Assembly (NCBI RefSeq): GCF_004217145.1 | Contig: NZ_SHKR01000019.1 | Location: forward strand, 248,001-312,000 | Origin: Kribbella rubisoli | GTDB lineage: Bacteria; Actinomycetota; Actinomycetes; Propionibacteriales; Kribbellaceae | Reading direction: 5' to 3' | Length of the DNA stretch: 64,000 bases | In this document: positions 1-7,816 of the stretch, piece after piece | Layout of the letters: each line of letters opens with the position of its first letter | Numbering within the stretch: the first letter of the stretch is position 1 | Made by a program: the position numbers and the translations under genes | The notes under the pieces: generated by a model | What the model was told of the DNA's origin: nothing | The model's input: only the letters and a program-made list of their open reading frames with translations | Databases searched by the model: none

Positions 1-630
1 CAGCGACCCGGTCCGGAACAGTACGGTCACGAGTGCCGCGAGGAAGACCAGGCAGAGGATGAACGACCAGGCGTCCTCCAGGCCGAGCGCGTACGCCGCG
101 ACGAACAGCACCGCGGCCATCAGGACCGCGATCGCGAGGATCTCGAACCAGGCCGGCAGTCGCGCTTCGCTCATGTCCCGCAAGTGCCGCAACGGCAGCA
201 TCCAGGCGCTGACCAGGATCAGCACGGCGCCGACGAGCGAGACGTAAGCACCGGGGTTCACGTTGATCAGGCCGTCGGAGTCGGCCGTGATCGCGATCAC
301 GACCAGCACCATGTACAGGGTGAGAGTCACGCCCAGTGCCCGCAGACCGGCGGTGGCGTCGAGCCACGCGCCCAGCTTGGTCAGCGGACCCTTCTCGGCC
401 AGCAGCAGGACCAGCGCGACCACGGCAAGAATGATCGCCAGGATCTGCAGGCCGCCGGGATAGAAGTTGATCGACAGATCACCCAGGATCGAGCCGTCGT
501 AGCTCCAGGACAGGAACGAGCCGACGATCACGAGCACCACCCCGGCCAGACCGAGCGGCCAGGCCAGCGGCTTGGCTTCCGGCTCGGCCGCGGTCCCCGG
601 CTCCGCCGGAGGCGTCTTCACACCGGTCAT
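1..630 (-). CDS. livM: Branched-chain amino-acid ABC transporter permease LivM (N-terminal 210 codons, cut by the window edge)
   Basis: Second membrane permease of a HAAT-family ABC importer, paired with LivH in the cytoplasmic membrane. The visible part begins MTGVKTPPAEPG and has several strongly hydrophobic segments (for example GVVLVIVGSFLSW and ILAIILAVVALVLLLA). This is the extra N-terminal membrane region that many actinobacterial LivM proteins carry ahead of the permease core. The ATG at 630-628 overlaps the livH TGA (ATGA), so translation is probably coupled. The core and C-terminus lie off the left edge, where livG and livF would be expected. The family call rests mainly on context, because the conserved permease core is not visible. 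Confidence 0.82.
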   Translation of the reverse strand, partial: MTGVKTPPAEPGTAAEPEAKPLAWPLGLAGVVLVIVGSFLSWSYDGSILGDLSINFYPGGLQILAIILAVVALVLLLAEKGPLTKLGAWLDATAGLRALGVTLTLYMVLVVIAITADSDGLINVNPGAYVSLVGAVLILVSAWMLPLRHLRDMSEARLPAWFEILAIAVLMAAVLFVAAYALGLEDAWSFILCLVFLAALVTVLFRTGSL

Positions 631-1943
631 GCCCGGTCCACCACCCTCGCGCCGAGCAGGCCCTGCGGCCTGAACACCAGTACCAGAATCAGGATCACGA
701 AGGCCCAGACGTCCTTCCAGGTGCTACCACCGAACTGGCCCGGGATGTACTGCGTCGCCATCGCCTCGATGACACCGAGCACCAGACCGCCGACGACAGC
801 GCCGTAGACGTTGCCGATACCACCCAGAACGGCGGCGGTGAACGCCTTCAGACCGGCCAGGAAGCCCATCCGGAAGTCGATGTTGTTGTTCTGCAGTCCC
901 TGCGAGACACCCGCGATGGCCGCGAGTACGGCGCCGAGCGCGAACGCGACCACGATGATCCGGTCGACGTTGATACCCATCAGCCGGGCGGTGTCCGGGT
1001 CCTGCGACACCGCCTGCATGCCACGTCCGAGCCGGGTCCGGTTGATGAAGAACCACAGCAGGGCGGCACAGATCGCCAGCGCGGCCATGGTGAAGATCGC
1101 GGACCGCTGGATCGTCACACCGCCGACATCGAACGCGGTCCCGGTCACCACATCGATCTGCGGGAACGGGATGCGCTGCTTGGCGCTCGGCCAGGTGATG
1201 CTGCTGATGAGCTTCTCGAAGAGCACCCAGCCCACCACCGCGGCCACGGCCGCAGCGGCCGCAGCCGCGGCGATCGCCTGGATCTTGATCTCCGTGCGCG
1301 CCCTCCGGCGTACCACGAGACCGGCCAGCCAGCCGATCGCCGTACCGACGACCGCGCCGACGACGATGACGAGCGCCACCATCACAGCGGTCAGGTCGCT
1401 GTCGACCTGCCGCACCACGACCCAGACGGCGACGGCGCCGACCACGGCGCCGATCAGCGCGGCACGGTCGTACCACTTGCTCACCGGGTGGTTCAGCTCG
1501 GCCTTCGCCACTCGCGCGCCGACGTAGTAACCGACGCCCAGCGCCGCGAAGGCGAAGGCGAACAACGTCCAGCCCGGGCGCTCGTAGAACAGCCGGACGA
1601 ACTCCTGCAGGAAGACCGAGATGCCGATCGCGGTGATCAGCGGTGCGAGTCGTGGCGCGTTCCGCAGGGGACGGTACGCGATACGTTCCATCGCCACGGC
1701 CGTGCCGACCGAGGCGAGGATGGCACCGATGATCATGATCGGCAGGATCCACACGCTGGTCTTGCCGTCGAAGAACAACAGGTACGTCGTCAGTGCGCCG
1801 AACGCGCCGATCATGAAGACCTCGCCGTGGGCGAAGTTGATGAGCTGCACGATGCCGTAGACGACGGTGTAACCCACCGCGATCAAGGCGTACAGCGAGC
1901 CCAAGGTCAGCCCGTTGACGAGCTGCTGGAAGAACTGGTCCAC
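627..1943 (-). CDS. livH: Branched-chain amino-acid ABC transporter permease LivH
   Basis: Inner-membrane permease of the leucine/isoleucine/valine (or related amino acid) importer. The 438 residues begin MDQFFQQLVNGLTLGSLYAL and continue GYTVVYGIVQLINFAHGEVFM, the hallmark N-terminus of LivH. The C-terminal half carries the permease/ATPase contact region (GMQAVSQDPDTARLMGINVD) and ends in a hydrophobic GGIGNVYGAVVGG segment. It is longer than the usual ~300 residues because of a central insertion of about 130 residues with extra membrane helices. It follows livK by 85 bp containing a strong stem-loop and overlaps livM by 4 bp. Confidence 0.95.
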   Translation of the reverse strand: MDQFFQQLVNGLTLGSLYALIAVGYTVVYGIVQLINFAHGEVFMIGAFGALTTYLLFFDGKTSVWILPIMIIGAILASVGTAVAMERIAYRPLRNAPRLAPLITAIGISVFLQEFVRLFYERPGWTLFAFAFAALGVGYYVGARVAKAELNHPVSKWYDRAALIGAVVGAVAVWVVVRQVDSDLTAVMVALVIVVGAVVGTAIGWLAGLVVRRRARTEIKIQAIAAAAAAAAVAAVVGWVLFEKLISSITWPSAKQRIPFPQIDVVTGTAFDVGGVTIQRSAIFTMAALAICAALLWFFINRTRLGRGMQAVSQDPDTARLMGINVDRIIVVAFALGAVLAAIAGVSQGLQNNNIDFRMGFLAGLKAFTAAVLGGIGNVYGAVVGGLVLGVIEAMATQYIPGQFGGSTWKDVWAFVILILVLVFRPQGLLGARVVDRA

Positions 1944-1978
1944 GTCGACCTCCCATCTGCCTCAGTTATGACACGCCA

Positions 1979-2007
1979 CGGGGGTGGGAGGATCGCTCCC
2001 ACCCCCG
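1979..2007 (-). promoter_or_regulatory. Intercistronic stem-loop between livK and livH
   Basis: A perfect 12-bp GC-rich inverted repeat (1979-1990 with 1996-2007) encloses a 5-nt loop. It lies 22 bp past the livK stop and 36 bp before livH. No T-tract follows on the transcribed strand, so it looks like an mRNA-stabilising or partial-termination hairpin rather than a canonical terminator. Such a structure would raise binding-protein expression relative to the permeases. Confidence 0.75.
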
Positions 2008-2028
2008 AGACATGAGGGTCGACTTTGC

Positions 2029-3258
2029 TTACTTGTCTTCGAACGCCTTGGTCTCGACGGTGGTCCACTTGCCGCCGGCAACCTTGTAGACGGTGAGCAC
2101 CTTCGAGGTGGTGTCGCCGTACTGGTCGAAGGAGACCTTGCCGGTCACGCCGTCGAACGAGACCTTGCTCATCGCGTCGACCGTCGCCTGACGCGCGGAC
2201 TCGACGTCATTGGCGTCCTTCAGCGAGGTCTTCAGCGCCGCGATGATCGCGTTGGCCGCGTCGAAGGAGTAGCCGCCGTACGCCGCGTACGGGTCCTTGT
2301 AGCCCGCCGCGTTGTAGTCGGAGACGAACTTCTTCGCCGACTCCAACGTGTCGACCGGCGCGCCGACCGAGGTGGCCAGGTCGTTGTCGCTGGTCTTACC
2401 GGCCAGGGTGATGTACTTCGGGTCGTAGATGCCGTCGCCGCCCATCAGCGGGACGTTCAGACCGGCGGCCTTCATCTGCTGCGAGAGCGGACCGGCCTGC
2501 GGGTACTCACCACCGTAGTAGACCGCCTGCGGGCCGGACGGCTTGATCGACGAGATCACGGCCTGGTAGTTCGAGTCGTCCGGGTTGATGGTCTGGGCCG
2601 CGACGACCTGACCACCCAGCTTCTTGAACTCCTCGGTGAAGGTGCCGACCAGACCCTGGCCGTACGCCTTCTTGTCGTGGATCGTGGCGACCTTGGTGAT
2701 CTTCGCCGTCTCGTACAGGTACCGGGCCGCGAACGGACCCTGCACCGCGTCGGTGGTGCAGGTGCGGAAGTACGTCGCGTACGGCCGCTTCGGGTCGGTC
2801 TGCCAGTTGGCACCCTGGGTCAGGCCCGGGCCGGTGTTGGCCGGCGAGACCTGGACGATCTTCGCCGAGGCGAGAACCGGCTGGACCTGCTGGCTGACGC
2901 TGGTGTTCAGCGTGCCGACGACGCCGACCACGTCCTTGTCACCGGCAAGCGCGGTGGCCGCGTTCTTACCCGGGTCCGGCTTCGCCTCATCGTCCTTCGG
3001 CACGACCTCGAGCTTCCAGCCCGGGATCGCGTTGGAGTCGTTGGCCTGCTTCACGGCCAGCTCGACGGAGTGCTGGATACCCAGACCCAGGGCCGACAAG
3101 TCTCCGGACAGCGGCGCGATGACGCCGATCTTGGCAGTCTTCGTCGAGCCCCCGGAGCTCCCCCCGGAGTCGTTGCCACTGCGTGAGCCGCAGGCAGTCA
3201 GGGCCAACGACGCTACGATCAGCGACGCGCCGACCCTTACTACGGAACGCTGGTGCAC
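2029..3258 (-). CDS. livK: Branched-chain amino-acid ABC transporter substrate-binding lipoprotein
   Basis: Extracytoplasmic binding protein of the Liv importer (periplasmic-binding-protein type 1 fold, Leu/Ile/Val-binding family). I place the start at the GTG at 3258, because GGGAGGA lies 3 nt upstream; this gives 409 residues. The N-terminus VHQRSVVRVGASLIVASLALTAC is a lipoprotein signal with lipobox LTAC. The mature protein contains IGVIAPLSGDLSALGLGIQ and VVGVVGTLNTSVS, typical of the ligand-binding lobes. It is first in the leftward livK-livH-livM order, and an upstream ATG (3270) or TTG (3288) start is less likely. The specific ligand cannot be read from the sequence. Confidence 0.93.
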   Translation of the reverse strand: MHQRSVVRVGASLIVASLALTACGSRSGNDSGGSSGGSTKTAKIGVIAPLSGDLSALGLGIQHSVELAVKQANDSNAIPGWKLEVVPKDDEAKPDPGKNAATALAGDKDVVGVVGTLNTSVSQQVQPVLASAKIVQVSPANTGPGLTQGANWQTDPKRPYATYFRTCTTDAVQGPFAARYLYETAKITKVATIHDKKAYGQGLVGTFTEEFKKLGGQVVAAQTINPDDSNYQAVISSIKPSGPQAVYYGGEYPQAGPLSQQMKAAGLNVPLMGGDGIYDPKYITLAGKTSDNDLATSVGAPVDTLESAKKFVSDYNAAGYKDPYAAYGGYSFDAANAIIAALKTSLKDANDVESARQATVDAMSKVSFDGVTGKVSFDQYGDTTSKVLTVYKVAGGKWTTVETKAFEDK

Positions 3259-3278
3259 TGTTCCTCCCATGTCTGGAT

Positions 3279-3299
3279 AGTCCGGCAAAACCCCGGACT
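3279..3299 (-). promoter_or_regulatory. Leader hairpin upstream of livK
   Basis: A 7-bp inverted repeat (AGTCCGG at 3279-3285, CCGGACT at 3293-3299) with a 7-nt loop ends about 20 bp before the livK GTG. It would sit in the 5' leader if transcription starts in 3300-3450. The rest of 3300-3450 holds no gene; the livK promoter should be there, but I see no convincing -35/-10 pair. Confidence 0.4.
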
Positions 3300-3450
3300 C
3301 CCGCGTTTGCCGCGAGCATCCGCAGGTTAGACCTCGGGTGGCTCTTCAGGCGATGTGACAGAGCGTGTGTTGTGAGGTCGTTACAGCGGTAAGCAGCATG
3401 GGTTCGAATGATTGCTGTACCAACGCTCAGGGCGGTGAGCGGAGAGTGAG

Positions 3451-4041
3451 TCAGTCGCTACTGCCAGCCTCGTCAACGACCAACTGCGCGACCTGCCGCA
3501 TCGAAACTCTTTTGTCCATTGCGGTTTTCTGGATCCACCGGAACGAGTCCGGCTCGGACAGCCCGAACTTGGTCTGCAGGATCGACTTGGCCCGGTCGAC
3601 CAGCTTGCGCGTCTCCAGCCGCTCGGCCAGGTCCGCGACCTCCCGCTCCAGCTCGGCGAGCTCGACGTACCGGGACGCGGCGATCTCGATCGCGGGCAGC
3701 AGGTCGGCCTTGGAGAACGGTTTCACCAGGTACGCCATCGCGCCGGCGTCCCGGGCCCGCTCGACCAGCTCCCGCTGCGAGAACGCGGTCAGCATCAGCA
3801 CCGGCGCGATCCGCTCCCCCGCGATCTTCTCCGCCGCGCTCAACCCGTCCAGCTTGGGCATCTTCACATCGAGAATCACCAGATCCGGCCGCTGCTCCTC
3901 CGCCAGCCGGATCGCCTCTTCCCCGTCGCCCGCCTGCCCGACGACGTCATACCCCTCTTCCGCGAGCATCTCAGCCAGATCCATCCGGATCAGAGCCTCG
4001 TCCTCAGCGATCACCACACGCTTAGCAGTCACACCCGACAC
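3451..4041 (-). CDS. pdtaR: ANTAR-domain response regulator (PdtaR family)
   Basis: RNA-binding antiterminator response regulator, normally partnered with the histidine kinase PdtaS. The receiver domain (about residues 5-120) has the acidic pair in IAEDEALIRMD, the phosphoacceptor Asp in LVILDVKMPKLDG, and the conserved Thr and Lys in LTAFSQ and LVKPFS. The ANTAR helices follow (ETRKLVDRAKSILQTKFG ... AFRWIQ-like RWIQKTAMDKR). The protein closely resembles Mycobacterium tuberculosis Rv1626. I chose GTG at 4041, with GGTGAGG upstream, giving 196 residues and leaving 10 bp to the gene on its right. No partner kinase is present in the window. Confidence 0.92.
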   Translation of the reverse strand: MSGVTAKRVVIAEDEALIRMDLAEMLAEEGYDVVGQAGDGEEAIRLAEEQRPDLVILDVKMPKLDGLSAAEKIAGERIAPVLMLTAFSQRELVERARDAGAMAYLVKPFSKADLLPAIEIAASRYVELAELEREVADLAERLETRKLVDRAKSILQTKFGLSEPDSFRWIQKTAMDKRVSMRQVAQLVVDEAGSSD

Positions 4042-4051
4042 CTTAGCGACC

Positions 4052-4825
4052 TCACCCCTTCGCCCCCACGAACCCGTCCAACACAGCAACCGCCTCTTTC
4101 CGACTGACCGCGATCGCGTTCCGCCTCGGCCGCCGCCAGGCGATCCCGAGCAGATCCAGTGCATCGGTGAGAATCTTCCGAATGTCGTCCGACTCGTTCG
4201 AGAACATGTAGCGCACGTAGTAGTACCGCTTCCCGGTCGCCGGCTTACTCGCCCAGTTCACAAACCGGCACCCGTCCGAGTGGAACAGCCCCCGCAACAG
4301 CCGTTCGGGGTACTTGGCAACTATCTCCACCTGCCAGGCCTCAAGCTCGATCTTCCGCAAATGCTTCCGCCCAGCCCCATGCTGCGGAAACAAACACGGC
4401 CAATGCTTCCACCGCGCCTCCGTCCGGATCGCGCCGTGACCGCCTCGCATGCACGGACTCGCCGTCGGCTTGACCCGCTTGATCGTGTCGGCGATCTCCT
4501 GGTTGAGCTCGACGTACCTCGCGTCATTGATGATCTGCAACGTGAAAACGCCACGCCGCGCCCTGGCGATCGATCCGTCCCCCAGATACCACCCCAGCAG
4601 CAATGCATAGGCTGCCTCATCCAGCTCAGCCCCATCACACCGCGGACATGGGGTCCCCTGAAAGCCAGTCCCCCGCGGCAACCCACGCCGCTGATACAAC
4701 CGACGCCACCGCCGGATCGTCTTGATCGCAACGCCGTGGTAGGTGGCATTCGCTCGATCGCTGAAGCCGGCATCCGACATCCGCAACGCCGAGTCCACCG
4801 TCTCCTGCGACCTGATGTGAGCCAT
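4052..4825 (-). CDS. HTH and LAGLIDADG domain protein (homing-endonuclease-like), copy A
   Basis: A 257-residue protein with an N-terminal helix-turn-helix (about 1-45, ending AIKTIRRWRRLYQ), a short CPRC motif, and a LAGLIDADG-type core. The core shows two motif copies, LLGWYLGDGS and LLRGLFHSDGC, as in single-chain LAGLIDADG enzymes, and the invariant block HWPCLFPQHGAG. It is roughly half identical to the gene at 5028-5777 on the other strand. Copy A starts at ATG 4825 (a TTG two codons upstream is possible). It could be a free-standing homing nuclease or, like WhiA, a DNA-binding protein derived from one. The acidic motif residues are retained, so catalysis is possible. Confidence 0.82.
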   Translation of the reverse strand: MAHIRSQETVDSALRMSDAGFSDRANATYHGVAIKTIRRWRRLYQRRGLPRGTGFQGTPCPRCDGAELDEAAYALLLGWYLGDGSIARARRGVFTLQIINDARYVELNQEIADTIKRVKPTASPCMRGGHGAIRTEARWKHWPCLFPQHGAGRKHLRKIELEAWQVEIVAKYPERLLRGLFHSDGCRFVNWASKPATGKRYYYVRYMFSNESDDIRKILTDALDLLGIAWRRPRRNAIAVSRKEAVAVLDGFVGAKG

Positions 4826-4917
4826 ACCCAATGCTCCGTGACGGCACGGACAGTTTCGGGCCTACGTGTCGATGCGAGACGGCTCCCGGCGATGCGCTAG
4901 CATCTGTCTGGTCACAC

Positions 4918-4991
4918 GCCCTGGTATTCCAATTGGCAGAGAATGCGGATTCAAAACCCGTACAGTGTGGGTTCGAGTCCCACCCAGGGCA
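4918..4991 (+). tRNA. tRNA gene of atypical structure, anticodon most likely CAA
   Basis: The cloverleaf folds well at its ends: acceptor stem GCCCTGG (4918-4924) with CCAGGGC (4984-4990), and T arm GTGGG-TTCGAGT-CCCAC (4967-4983). The D arm is a 3-bp stem TTC/GAA with a GG-containing loop. The anticodon loop TTCAAAA (4950-4956) places CAA at 4952-4954, but the supporting stem has an A.C mismatch at its top and a G.U at its base. The variable region is only 5 nt and the discriminator is A. CAA would mean leucine, yet bacterial tRNA-Leu has a long variable arm, so identity is uncertain. CCA is not encoded. A weak TAGCAT lies at 4898-4903. Confidence 0.78.
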
Positions 4992-5027
4992 CAGAAATCT
5001 GTCGGCGGGGGCCGCGATCCTTCTCTC

Positions 5028-5777
5028 ATGTACGACGGGGAGACGCGGTCGATCGCCCTCGCAGCCATAGCCGCCGGCGAGAGCCTTAACTCGATCAGCA
5101 AGCGGCTCGGCGTGAGTCGAGCTACGCTCCGTGATTGGCGTGACCGTGAGGGTCGTGCGTCGTACCCGAGTGACTGTCCTCGTTGCACGAACGGGAAGCT
5201 GCCGGGTGCGTCGTACGCGCACTTGCTCGGGCTTTATCTCGGGGACGGGTGTCTGTCGAAGCACCGGCGCGACGTCTACGCCTTACGAATCGCCTGCGAC
5301 GACGCCTACCCAAGACTCATCGACGAAGCAGCCTCCGCGATAGCTGACGTCCACCCGTCTCGTCCGGTTCATCGCGTCCAAGCGGTCGGCTACACCGCCG
5401 TCCTGTCGTACTGGAAGCACTGGCCCTGCCTGTTCCCCCAGCACGGCGCCGGCCCCAAACACCGACGCAAGATCGAACTGGCCCCCTGGCAGCAGGAGAT
5501 CGTTGCCGAGTACCCCGAACTCTTCCTCCGCGGCCTCTTCAACTCTGACGGCTGCCGAGTCGCAAACTGGGCCACCCGCACAGTCCGCGGCGAGACCAAG
5601 CGCTACGACTACCCCCGCTACATGTTCTCCAACGAGTCCCTCGACATCAAGCACCTCTGCCAGCAGTCCCTAGTCCGACTAGCCATCCCCTGGCGCATGC
5701 CCCGCCCCAACGCCCTATCCGTCGCCCGCCAAGAAGCAGTCACCCGCCTGGACACCTTCATCGGCCCGAAGTCGTAA
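5028..5777 (+). CDS. HTH and LAGLIDADG domain protein (homing-endonuclease-like), copy B
   Basis: A 249-residue homologue of the gene at 4052-4825, with the same order: N-terminal HTH (SLNSISKRLGVSRATLRDWRD), CPRC motif, then LAGLIDADG motifs LLGLYLGDGC and LLRGLFNSDGC around HWPCLFPQHGAG. The C-terminal end matches copy A (MFSNES, MPRPNALSVARQEAV). I place the start at ATG 5028. The open frame extends farther left but would run through the tRNA gene. The two copies diverge in sequence and point away from the tRNA between them. Function is unproven: it may be a mobile-element nuclease or a domesticated regulator. Confidence 0.82.
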   Translation: MYDGETRSIALAAIAAGESLNSISKRLGVSRATLRDWRDREGRASYPSDCPRCTNGKLPGASYAHLLGLYLGDGCLSKHRRDVYALRIACDDAYPRLIDEAASAIADVHPSRPVHRVQAVGYTAVLSYWKHWPCLFPQHGAGPKHRRKIELAPWQQEIVAEYPELFLRGLFNSDGCRVANWATRTVRGETKRYDYPRYMFSNESLDIKHLCQQSLVRLAIPWRMPRPNALSVARQEAVTRLDTFIGPKS

Positions 5778-5779
5778 CC

Positions 5780-6250
5780 AGAGCCACCACGCCCACCGGT
5801 CGTCCGTTAGCCGAACGCGACCAGTCCCCCAAGCCCAGTTCTTAGCTCACCAGGCCGCCAGCTGTCCACCCAGGCCAGCCACAACCCACATCCTCTCGCT
5901 CTTGCCCTGCACGAGCCCTACAAGCCACCGGCCGTCCACTCGAGCCGGCCACTTCGCAAATCTCAGTTCTTCGTTCTTGTTCTGTTCCTGCACGAGCCTC
6001 ACCGGGCCGCCGGCCGCCACCCGAGCCAGTCACTTCTCAGATCTCTTGCTCTTGCTCTGCACGAGCCCTGCGAGCCGCTGGCGTCCGCTCGGGCCGACCA
6101 CGTCTCAGATGTCTGTCTTTGCTCTTGCTCTTCCCCTGCATGAGCGCCAGCGAGCCGGCGGCCGGTCGCCCGGGCCAGCTACATCTCATAGGTCTTTGTC
6201 TTGTTGTTGTTCTGCATGGGTGAGCCGGGCAGTTGGTTGGCTGCCCGGCT
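5780..6250. repeat. Degenerate tandem repeat, units of about 70-80 bp, in the only long gene-free interval
   Basis: This 488-bp interval between convergent genes holds no credible gene. The clearest units begin with CTGCAYGAG or CTGCATGGG at 5907, 5988, 6057, 6136 and 6212 (spacings 81, 69, 79 and 76 bp). Each continues with an RGCCGSCGGCCGTCC-like block, a CTCGAGCCGGCCAC-like block and a pyrimidine-rich TCTCAG...CTTGCTCTTG tail. Two weaker units appear to precede them from about 5785 and 5846. The last unit runs into the pyk terminator hairpin. Periodic short open frames on both strands are a by-product of the repeat. Confidence 0.7.
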
Positions 6251-6251
6251 C
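6222..6251 (-). terminator. Probable terminator of pyk
   Basis: A perfect 11-bp stem (6222-6232 with 6241-6251, core AGCCGGGCAG/CTGCCCGGCT) with an 8-nt loop TTGGTTGG begins 15 bp past the pyk stop. No U-tract follows, which is common in high-GC actinobacteria. It could serve both convergent genes. Confidence 0.7.
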
Positions 6252-6265
6252 TGTGCAAGCTGTTG

Positions 6266-7717
6266 TTACGGGTTCTGGCTGCGGTAGGCGGGGGCTATGC
6301 CTTCGATGGCGTCACCCATGCGGTGGACCCGGAGGGCGTTGGTGGAGCCGGGGATGCTCGGCGGGGAGCCGGCGACGATGACGACCAGGTCGCCCTTCTT
6401 GAGTTTGCCGAGTTCCAGCAGGCGCTGGTCTACCTGGCGGACCATTTCGTCGGTGTGTTCGACGGTCGGGACGATGTACGTCTCGATGCCCCACACGACG
6501 CTCAGCCAGGAGCTGACCGACGGGACGGGAGTGAAGGCGAGCAGCGGTACTTCGGTGCGGTAGCGCGCCAGCCGCAGCGCGGTGTCGCCGGACTGCGTGA
6601 ACGCGATCAGGTACTTCGCGTCCAGCCGCTCCGCCACGTCCGCGGCCGCCCGGGCGATCACGCCCCCCTTGGTCTTCGGCTCCCACTCGATCGCCTGGAC
6701 ACGGCTGAGGCCGTGCTCCTCGGTGGACTCCACGATCCGCGCCATCGTCCTGACGGTCTCGATCGGGAACCGGCCGACGCTGGTCTCACCGGACAGCATG
6801 ACCGCGTCCGCACCGTCGAGTACGGCGTTCGCGACGTCGGACGCCTCCGCGCGCGTCGGACGCGGCGCGGAGATCATCGACTCGAGCATCTGGGTGGCGA
6901 CGATGACCGGCTTCGCGTTCAGCCGGGCCTGGTCGATGATCAGCTTCTGGACCAGCGGGACCTCCTCGAGCGGGAGCTCCACACCGAGGTCGCCGCGGGC
7001 CACCATGAACCCGTCGAAGGCCTCGATGATCTCGTCCAGGTTGGCGACCGCCTGCGGCTTCTCGATCTTGGCGACGACCGGGAGCCGCAGCCCCTCCTCG
7101 TCCATGATCTTGTGCACGAGCTGGATGTCGGCCGCGTCCCGCACGAACGACAGCGCGATCATGTCGGCCGGCAGGTGCAGCGCCCAGCGGAGGTCCTCGA
7201 CGTCCTTCTCGGACATCGCCGGCACGCTGACAGCGACACCGGGCAGGTTGATGCCCTTGTGGTTCGACACCGGCCCGCCGACGGTGACCCGGCAGACCAC
7301 GTCGGTCTCGGTCACCTCCTCGGCGACCAGTGCGATCCGGCCGTCGTCGATCAGCAACTGATCGCCCGGGCGGACGTCACCCGGCAGGCCCTCGTACGTC
7401 GTCCCGCAGATGGTCTGATCGCCCGGCACCTCCCGGGTGGTGATCGTGAAGCGCTCGCCGTAGGTCAGCGTTGCCTTGCCCTCGGCGAACTCGGCCAGCC
7501 GGATCTTCGGGCCCTGCAGGTCGACCAGGATGCCGACGTTGCTGCCGGTCTCCGCCGCTGCGGTGCGGATCCGCTGGTAGATGCGCTCATGCTCGGCATG
7601 GGCGCCGTGACTCAGGTTGAGCCTTGCGACGTCCATACCTGCTTGGACGAGTTCCAGGATGCGCTCCGGGGCGGCCGTAGCCGGGCCGAGCGTACAAACG
7701 ATCTTTGCGCGACGCAC
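6266..7717 (-). CDS. pyk: Pyruvate kinase
   Basis: Last step of glycolysis: phosphoenolpyruvate + ADP to pyruvate + ATP, cytosolic. Begins VRRAKIVCTLGPAT from a GTG at 7717, giving 483 residues, the normal family size. The TIM-barrel domain contains RLNLSHG, the metal/substrate motif MVARGDLGVELP, and the diagnostic block ATQMLESM...PTRAEASDVANAVLDG followed by MLSGETSVGRFP. The C-terminal allosteric-type domain ends with VAGSPPSIPGSTNALRVH. An AGGAG lies about 14 nt upstream, rather far, so leader-poor initiation is possible. A TTGACG at 7820-7815 on the minus strand is a possible -35. The gene is monocistronic, ending at a hairpin. Confidence 0.96.
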   Translation of the reverse strand: MRRAKIVCTLGPATAAPERILELVQAGMDVARLNLSHGAHAEHERIYQRIRTAAAETGSNVGILVDLQGPKIRLAEFAEGKATLTYGERFTITTREVPGDQTICGTTYEGLPGDVRPGDQLLIDDGRIALVAEEVTETDVVCRVTVGGPVSNHKGINLPGVAVSVPAMSEKDVEDLRWALHLPADMIALSFVRDAADIQLVHKIMDEEGLRLPVVAKIEKPQAVANLDEIIEAFDGFMVARGDLGVELPLEEVPLVQKLIIDQARLNAKPVIVATQMLESMISAPRPTRAEASDVANAVLDGADAVMLSGETSVGRFPIETVRTMARIVESTEEHGLSRVQAIEWEPKTKGGVIARAAADVAERLDAKYLIAFTQSGDTALRLARYRTEVPLLAFTPVPSVSSWLSVVWGIETYIVPTVEHTDEMVRQVDQRLLELGKLKKGDLVVIVAGSPPSIPGSTNALRVHRMGDAIEGIAPAYRSQNP

Positions 7718-7816
7718 GTCACAAAACCCTACTCCTGCAAACCACCTGGCCCGCTGGTCCACCCCCCTTACTGGACGGTTAACACCTGATGGCGATCGTC
7801 CGCACCGCCTGAATCG

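Noticed and set aside
4866..5777. Longer open frame for the plus-strand LAGLIDADG gene, starting at 4866.
   Set aside because: Its first 54 codons run through the tRNA gene and have no similarity to the homologous gene; ATG 5028 fits better.
5842..6381. Short open frames with repeating peptides on both strands between 5.8 and 6.4 kb.
   Set aside because: They follow from the degenerate DNA repeat; unit lengths do not keep one frame and there is no ribosome-binding site.
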